DNA from: JADFSZ01 sp022560555 [NCBI: PVC group bacterium] | GTDB lineage: Bacteria; GCA-001730085; JADFSZ01 | NCBI GenBank assembly: GCA_022560555.1 | Contig: JADFSZ010000052.1 | Location: forward strand, 1 to 9,727 | DNA: 9,727 nt | Direction: 5' to 3' | Shown here: in pieces, positions 6,377 to 9,727 of the stretch | How the letters are laid out: the number at the start of each line of letters is the position of its first letter | Position numbering within the stretch: position 1 is the first letter of the stretch | Notes under the pieces: model-generated | What the model was told of the DNA's origin: nothing | Databases searched by the model: none | The model's input: the letters and a program-made list of their open reading frames with translations, nothing else | Program-made: the position numbers and the translations under genes

Positions 6377-7018
6377 TTAACGCACCGTTGGATGAGTTGT
6401 TTTTGATGGATTGATACCGCCTTGACCAAGTTTACCCTCCGGCTTCGATTCCTTAAACGTATAGGTGCTCAGGGTCATTTCAGCTTTAGGTATCGGCAAC
6501 ACGTTTTCACGCTTTTGTGCGGCTGTCTCTTCAATATACAGCTTCATGGATTTTAATTCCACAAAACGTCCGAGCGATTCGATCTTATTAAGAAAAGACC
6601 CGATTTCGTGATATCCGCTTGTCACATCGACCCGCAATGGCCGCTCAAGGTACGTTATGTTTTTTCCCACTGTATGAGGAATTGTTTGCAGCGTTTCAAC
6701 TTTCGCAAACTTAATCCCGGCCTCTTCGGCCTTTTTATTGAATTCAGCGAGAAGAGCGGGAATATCTTTTGCTTGAGGGAGTTTTTTATTGTAACGGTCA
6801 AATTCCCGTTCGACTTCTGCAAGTTTTTTTTCGATTTCGTCCCTTTGCATCTTTAAAGACTCTGCTTCTTGAATGAGGCTCTTAAGTCCGGAAATCTTCT
6901 GATGCTTTGTCGAAAACCCTTTAAACATCGGGGCCATAATCAGATACCAATCCCCTATCAGGATCGCCACAATGAGAATCCCCCCTAGGATAACGAGATC
7001 TCTTTTTTGTTTTTCCAT
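6377..7018 (-). CDS. pilO: Type IV pilus inner-membrane protein PilO
   Basis: PilO pairs with PilN in the inner membrane and connects to PilP. The 213-residue protein has a short cytoplasmic N-terminus, one membrane segment (about residues 8-28, LVILGGILIVAILIGDWYLI), a charged coiled coil (about 41-79) and a periplasmic ferredoxin-like PilO domain with the expected segments IPALLAEFNKKAEEAGI and RVDVTSGYHEIGSFLNKIESLGRF in succession. The C-terminus (about 192-213) is a Gly/Pro/Thr-rich tail that is probably unstructured. The length is normal. The start at 7018 lies 14 bases after the pilN stop, with no strong ribosome binding site. The gene order pilN-pilO-pilP supports the call as much as the sequence does, because PilO proteins are poorly conserved. 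Confidence 0.9.
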   Translation of the reverse strand: MEKQKRDLVILGGILIVAILIGDWYLIMAPMFKGFSTKHQKISGLKSLIQEAESLKMQRDEIEKKLAEVEREFDRYNKKLPQAKDIPALLAEFNKKAEEAGIKFAKVETLQTIPHTVGKNITYLERPLRVDVTSGYHEIGSFLNKIESLGRFVELKSMKLYIEETAAQKRENVLPIPKAEMTLSTYTFKESKPEGKLGQGGINPSKTTHPTVR

Positions 7019-7032
7019 AAGCGGATGTTCTT

Positions 7033-7701
7033 TTAAATAATTCCGGGTTTAAATTTGGAACGGAGCTTAAATGTCATGTATTCGCGTCCGGATTCTTTTT
7101 CCTTTTCACGCTCCGTATTCACCAACTCAATATCTTCAAACAGCTCAAAGTAAACGTCGGACTTTTTAATGTTCGCGATAAAGTTTCCGACAAGGTACAG
7201 CATTTCCCTTCTTTCAAGAGAAATCACACCACCTTCATACTCTAAGACAAAATAGGTGATGGGGACAAGCTTTTCCATCGTGGTACCGTCGGGCATCTTG
7301 ACTTTTTGCATAACTTGTTCGGTCTTCGTTTTAATTTCATAATTCGTGAGCCAGACCTGGCCCGGGATTAAGTCAGAAAGCTGATTTAGTTTTTGGGCCC
7401 ACAAAACCCGGCTTTCGATTAAATCCAGGACAATATTCTTTTTCCGCATAAGAGTGTTCGTTCTTTCTTTGAGATACATAATCTGATCCGCTTCGGGCTT
7501 GAGCTCTAAATATTTGCTATCCAACGAGGAAAATCTCGAATTGAGAAAGACGTTATATCCAAAGAGAATGACATGTAAAAAAACAAAAACAGCCCCAACG
7601 CAAGCCACAACGGAAATGGCAACCACGTTTACTTTAAGAGAAATGGATCTTTTTTTTCGTGCTTTCTGTATTTCTTCGGGGAGCAGGTTTATTTGTATCA
7701 T
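7033..7701 (-). CDS. pilN: Type IV pilus inner-membrane protein PilN
   Basis: PilN bridges the cytoplasmic PilM ring and the periplasmic PilO/PilP. The 222-residue protein starts with MIQINLLP, the short conserved motif that docks into PilM in characterised systems. A basic stretch (KARKKR, 13-18) and one membrane helix (about 24-49) follow, then a coiled-coil region and a periplasmic domain (WAQKLNQLSDLIPGQVWLTNYEI, about 101-123). A hydrophilic insertion (about 126-146, containing KMPDGTTMEKL) and a charged stretch (NTEREKEKESGREY) make it slightly longer than typical PilN. The ATG at 7701 lies 8 bases after the pilM stop; the sequence gaggt inside the last pilM codons can serve as its ribosome binding site. 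Confidence 0.92.
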   Translation of the reverse strand: MIQINLLPEEIQKARKKRSISLKVNVVAISVVACVGAVFVFLHVILFGYNVFLNSRFSSLDSKYLELKPEADQIMYLKERTNTLMRKKNIVLDLIESRVLWAQKLNQLSDLIPGQVWLTNYEIKTKTEQVMQKVKMPDGTTMEKLVPITYFVLEYEGGVISLERREMLYLVGNFIANIKKSDVYFELFEDIELVNTEREKEKESGREYMTFKLRSKFKPGII

Positions 7702-7709
7702 AGTTTGTC

Positions 7710-8744
7710 TTACCTCAACGCCAATCCAACGGCAACGGGAAACATGCTGGAAAAAGATGAAATTTTTTCTTTTTGCGCTTCATTTACAAACGAAAAAGCA
7801 GCCAAAGAATCCCAGATTTGGACGGGAAGAGCAAGTTTTTCCTGAAGCTTATCGGAAAACCCCGCGAGTGACGCACAGCCGCCGGATAAATAGATCGTAT
7901 CAATGCCTTTTTCAACTTGATTTTCGTAGTAATCGAACGAAAGCTGGATTTCGTTGACAAGATTTTTTACAACATTTTCCATGGCTATCATCACTTCCGT
8001 TGCCTTATCCCCCGGATTTTGCTTGAGCTTTTCGGCGTCTTTGTAGCCTAATGAAAACTTCGATTGCACAGCCTTCGTAAGAGAATGACCGGCAATAGCA
8101 ATATCCCGCGAAAAATGAGACACACTGCCTTTTAGAATATTGATGTTCGTCATATTGGCACCGATATTAACCAAAGCGGATGTCATGTCCGCGGACGGTG
8201 AAGACTGATTCGCTTCGAATGAATTCACAAGAGCAAAAGAGTCCACATCAATAAGTTCCGGCTCTAAACCAACCGATTGAAGCAGTTTAATTCGATCATC
8301 GATAATATCCCGTTTAACAGCGACAAGAAGAACCCTCATCTTGCCGTCTTGAGACTTGTCTTGCCCATCCAAAACTTGAAAGTCCATAATCACCTCATTG
8401 AGGTTAAAGGGGATATGTCCTTCCGCTTCATATTTGATGGCACTTTTCAATTCGGTATGGTTCATTTTAGGCATGGATAAATAACGGACAATAACGGACT
8501 GGCCGGAAACGGCCGTTTTGGCCAATTTTCCTGAAAAGGAAATGGATTTTACGGCGTTCTCTAACGAACCGGCGAGGGCAGCGTTTTTTTCTTCTTCAGT
8601 GCGAGGAATAGCATCGGACTCAAATGAAGGGAAAAAACTAAAATCTTTAATGATGGTTTTATTATCGATTTTTTCGGACACAAGAACTTTGATGAAGCTG
8701 GAGCCGAGATCTATCGAAAGGGTTTCTATTATTTTTTTTGCCAT
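7710..8744 (-). CDS. pilM: Type IV pilus actin-like protein PilM
   Basis: PilM is a cytoplasmic ATP-binding protein of the actin/FtsA superfamily that recruits PilN to the inner-membrane platform. The 344-residue protein has the expected motifs in order: phosphate-1 LSIDLGSSFIKV (9-20), the PilM-typical EAEGHIPFNLNEVIMDFQVL region (about 106-125), VDSFALVNSFE (167-177), phosphate-2 ALVNIGANMTNINIL (190-204), and the adenosine motif IYLSGGCASLAGF (284-296). The length is normal. The ATG at 8744 has no Shine-Dalgarno match. It begins the five-gene pil cluster, 84 bases downstream of the HIT gene. Confidence 0.95.
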   Translation of the reverse strand: MAKKIIETLSIDLGSSFIKVLVSEKIDNKTIIKDFSFFPSFESDAIPRTEEEKNAALAGSLENAVKSISFSGKLAKTAVSGQSVIVRYLSMPKMNHTELKSAIKYEAEGHIPFNLNEVIMDFQVLDGQDKSQDGKMRVLLVAVKRDIIDDRIKLLQSVGLEPELIDVDSFALVNSFEANQSSPSADMTSALVNIGANMTNINILKGSVSHFSRDIAIAGHSLTKAVQSKFSLGYKDAEKLKQNPGDKATEVMIAMENVVKNLVNEIQLSFDYYENQVEKGIDTIYLSGGCASLAGFSDKLQEKLALPVQIWDSLAAFSFVNEAQKEKISSFSSMFPVAVGLALR

Positions 8745-8788
8745 TTAAACATAAACATGTGAGAAGTTTCAGCTAATACTTAAGTAAC

Positions 8789-8815
8789 GTTATCACAATG
8801 GCTAAACGAAGTCAA
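8789..8815 (-). promoter_or_regulatory. Candidate promoter of the pil operon
   Basis: In the HIT-pilM gap the minus strand has TTGACT (complement of 8810-8815) as a -35 and GATAAC (complement of 8789-8794) preceded by TG as an extended -10, with a short 15-base spacer. An eight-base palindrome, taacgtta, overlaps at 8785-8792. The match is moderate, and readthrough from comEC and the HIT gene could also supply the operon. Confidence 0.25.
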
Positions 8816-8828
8816 CAACGTAAACCCG

Positions 8829-9173
8829 TTAACCCGGCGGCCACTCAAATGTCCGCCCTCCCAGGAGATGAAGATGAATGTGAAACACCGTCTGTCCTGC
8901 CTGTTCACGACAATTCCAAACCAAGCGATACCCGTTTTGAGCGATTTGATTCTCTTTGGCCAGACGGATGGCGGCCAAGGTAACCTTTCCGACCAAATGT
9001 GCGTCACCATCTTCAAGATCATCCAGAGTGGCTTTATGAACTTTAGGAACTACGAGTATGTGAACCGGAGATTGAGGATTAATGTCGTAAAACGCAACAA
9101 TATCTTCATCTTCGAAAATTTTCTGAGAAGGAATCTCGCCTTTAATGATTTTACAAAACAAGCATTCAGACAT
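8829..9173 (-). CDS. HIT-family purine nucleoside phosphoramidase (HinT-like)
   Basis: HIT proteins hydrolyse AMP-linked phosphoramidates and related nucleotides in the cytoplasm. The 114-residue length is typical of the HinT branch. The N-terminus MSECLFCKIIKGEIPS matches the family, with the Cys4/Cys7 pair that often helps bind zinc. VHILVVPKVH (37-46) contributes to the nucleotide pocket, and the catalytic histidine triad is His98-Ile-His100-Leu-His102 in VFHIHLHLLGG. The protein ends in WPPG, as many HinT proteins do. No good Shine-Dalgarno site precedes the ATG at 9173. It sits between comEC and the pil operon on the same strand; a role in either system is not implied, since HIT genes occur in many contexts. 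Confidence 0.95.
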   Translation of the reverse strand: MSECLFCKIIKGEIPSQKIFEDEDIVAFYDINPQSPVHILVVPKVHKATLDDLEDGDAHLVGKVTLAAIRLAKENQIAQNGYRLVWNCREQAGQTVFHIHLHLLGGRTFEWPPG

Positions 9174-9179
9174 AATATT

Positions 9180-9269
9180 TCAATAAATTCCTAGATACAC
9201 TTTGGCATCTTTGGCTCGTCCCCACTTGCCAATACACTGTTTAACACCATCAACATCAAAAATCAACAT
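9180..9269 (-). CDS. Possible 29-residue small ORF between comEC and the HIT gene
   Basis: An ATG at 9269, 17 bases after the comEC stop, opens a frame of 29 codons ending at TGA, 6 bases before the HIT start, so it nearly fills the gap. The product begins MLIFDVDGV, which resembles the first strand and DxD loop of HAD phosphatases, and ends in AKDAKVYLGIY. No HAD domain follows, and the initiation region lacks a good ribosome binding site. It may be a true small protein, the eroded start of a former HAD gene, or chance. The span also carries one ttggc that can pair with either of two gccaa copies on the minus strand. Confidence 0.25.
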   Translation of the reverse strand: MLIFDVDGVKQCIGKWGRAKDAKVYLGIY

Positions 9270-9286
9270 TTAATGAGATTCACCCA

Positions 9287-9727
9287 TTATTGTCTTTTAC
9301 CACGGAATATACGGCCTGATTTCTGAGCCGTGACAACAAACCCTCTTTTCGTGATTTCAATATCAATGGCTCCATCCAAGTCAGTACGAAATGTAATAAT
9401 CCCGTGTTCTTTTAATGAAGTCATCACAGAGGGGGAGGGATGTCCGTAAATATTGTTTTTACCAACGCTGATAATAGCCACCCGGGGCTGGACATATTCC
9501 AAAAACGCGGTTTGGGTTGATGTTTCAGATCCATGATGCGCGACCTTAAGAATATCACTTTTAAGACTGTCCCCATAAGTTTGACGGATACGATTTTCCG
9601 ATATTTTTTCGACATCCCCCGTCAGAAGAACACCTGTACCATGATAGTCCAATTTCAGAACAATGGAAATATCATTAAGATTGAGCCCCTTTAAATCTTC
9701 CGGAGGATTCAAACACAACGCGGTCAA
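9287..9727 (-). CDS. comEC: ComEC/Rec2 competence protein, C-terminal part
   Basis: ComEC carries single-stranded DNA across the inner membrane during natural transformation. Only the last ~147 codons are visible; the frame is open to the window edge, so the true start lies to the right. What remains is the end of the C-terminal metallo-beta-lactamase-like domain: NDISIVLKLDYHGTGVLLTGDVE with the metal-ligand-type Asp of TGD, then ILKVAHHGSETST with the His-His pair, then VAIISVGKNNIYGHPS with a further His. These segments have the order and spacing of ComEC proteins. A free-standing ComEC-like hydrolase (ComA2-like) without the membrane part cannot be excluded from this fragment. It is transcribed towards the HIT and pil genes. 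Confidence 0.88.
   Translation of the reverse strand: MTALCLNPPEDLKGLNLNDISIVLKLDYHGTGVLLTGDVEKISENRIRQTYGDSLKSDILKVAHHGSETSTQTAFLEYVQPRVAIISVGKNNIYGHPSPSVMTSLKEHGIITFRTDLDGAIDIEITKRGFVVTAQKSGRIFRGKRQ

Noticed and set aside
9174-9286. Riboswitch or small RNA between comEC and the HIT gene
   Set aside because: The ttggc and gccaa pairings are only five bases long, and I recognise no riboswitch consensus; a small ORF explains the interval at least as well.
1-9727. CRISPR arrays, tRNA or rRNA genes
   Set aside because: No regularly spaced repeats, tRNA-like cloverleaf or rRNA-like segment was seen on reading both strands.

Overview
The window looks like a piece of chromosome from a Gram-negative bacterium of moderate G+C. 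The outer-membrane secretin and the complete pilM-N-O-P-Q set require an outer membrane. The short, AMIN-less PilQ and the RNase G/L21 neighbourhood recall deep-branching groups such as Omnitrophota or other PVC-like or delta-like lineages, but that placement is a guess from memory and no search was run.

Layout from right to left, which is the direction of transcription for almost everything: the 3' part of a ComEC/Rec2 DNA-uptake protein (9287-9727, cut by the window edge); a possible 29-codon ORF (9180-9269); a HIT-family nucleotide hydrolase (8829-9173); a compact type IV pilus assembly operon pilM-pilN-pilO-pilP-pilQ (8744 down to 4234) with gaps of 0 to 25 bases; a 235-base intergenic region with a good sigma70-type promoter; and then rng (RNase E/G family) and rplU (ribosomal protein bL21), 22 bases apart.

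Left of rplU the character changes. A plus-strand IS4/IS701-type transposase (737-2026) with its own consensus-like promoter faces rplU tail to tail. Beyond it lie an AT-rich minus-strand gene for a small multi-pass membrane protein (174-557) and about 170 bases of unassigned sequence. The usual downstream partner of rplU, rpmA (bL27), is not present here, so the left quarter looks like a site of insertion or rearrangement.

Functionally, PilM (cytoplasmic actin-like), PilN and PilO (inner-membrane dimerising proteins), PilP (periplasmic connector) and PilQ (outer-membrane channel) form the alignment complex of a type IV pilus. A ComEC gene just upstream fits a DNA-uptake role for that pilus, although no pilin, motor ATPase or ComEA is in view. 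Nothing in the window amounts to a clearly new system. The points most worth a second look are the tiny ORF between comEC and the HIT gene, the IS ends and the lost rplU-rpmA linkage, the perfect palindrome over the rplU stop codon, the PilP without a lipobox, and the basic tail on PilQ.
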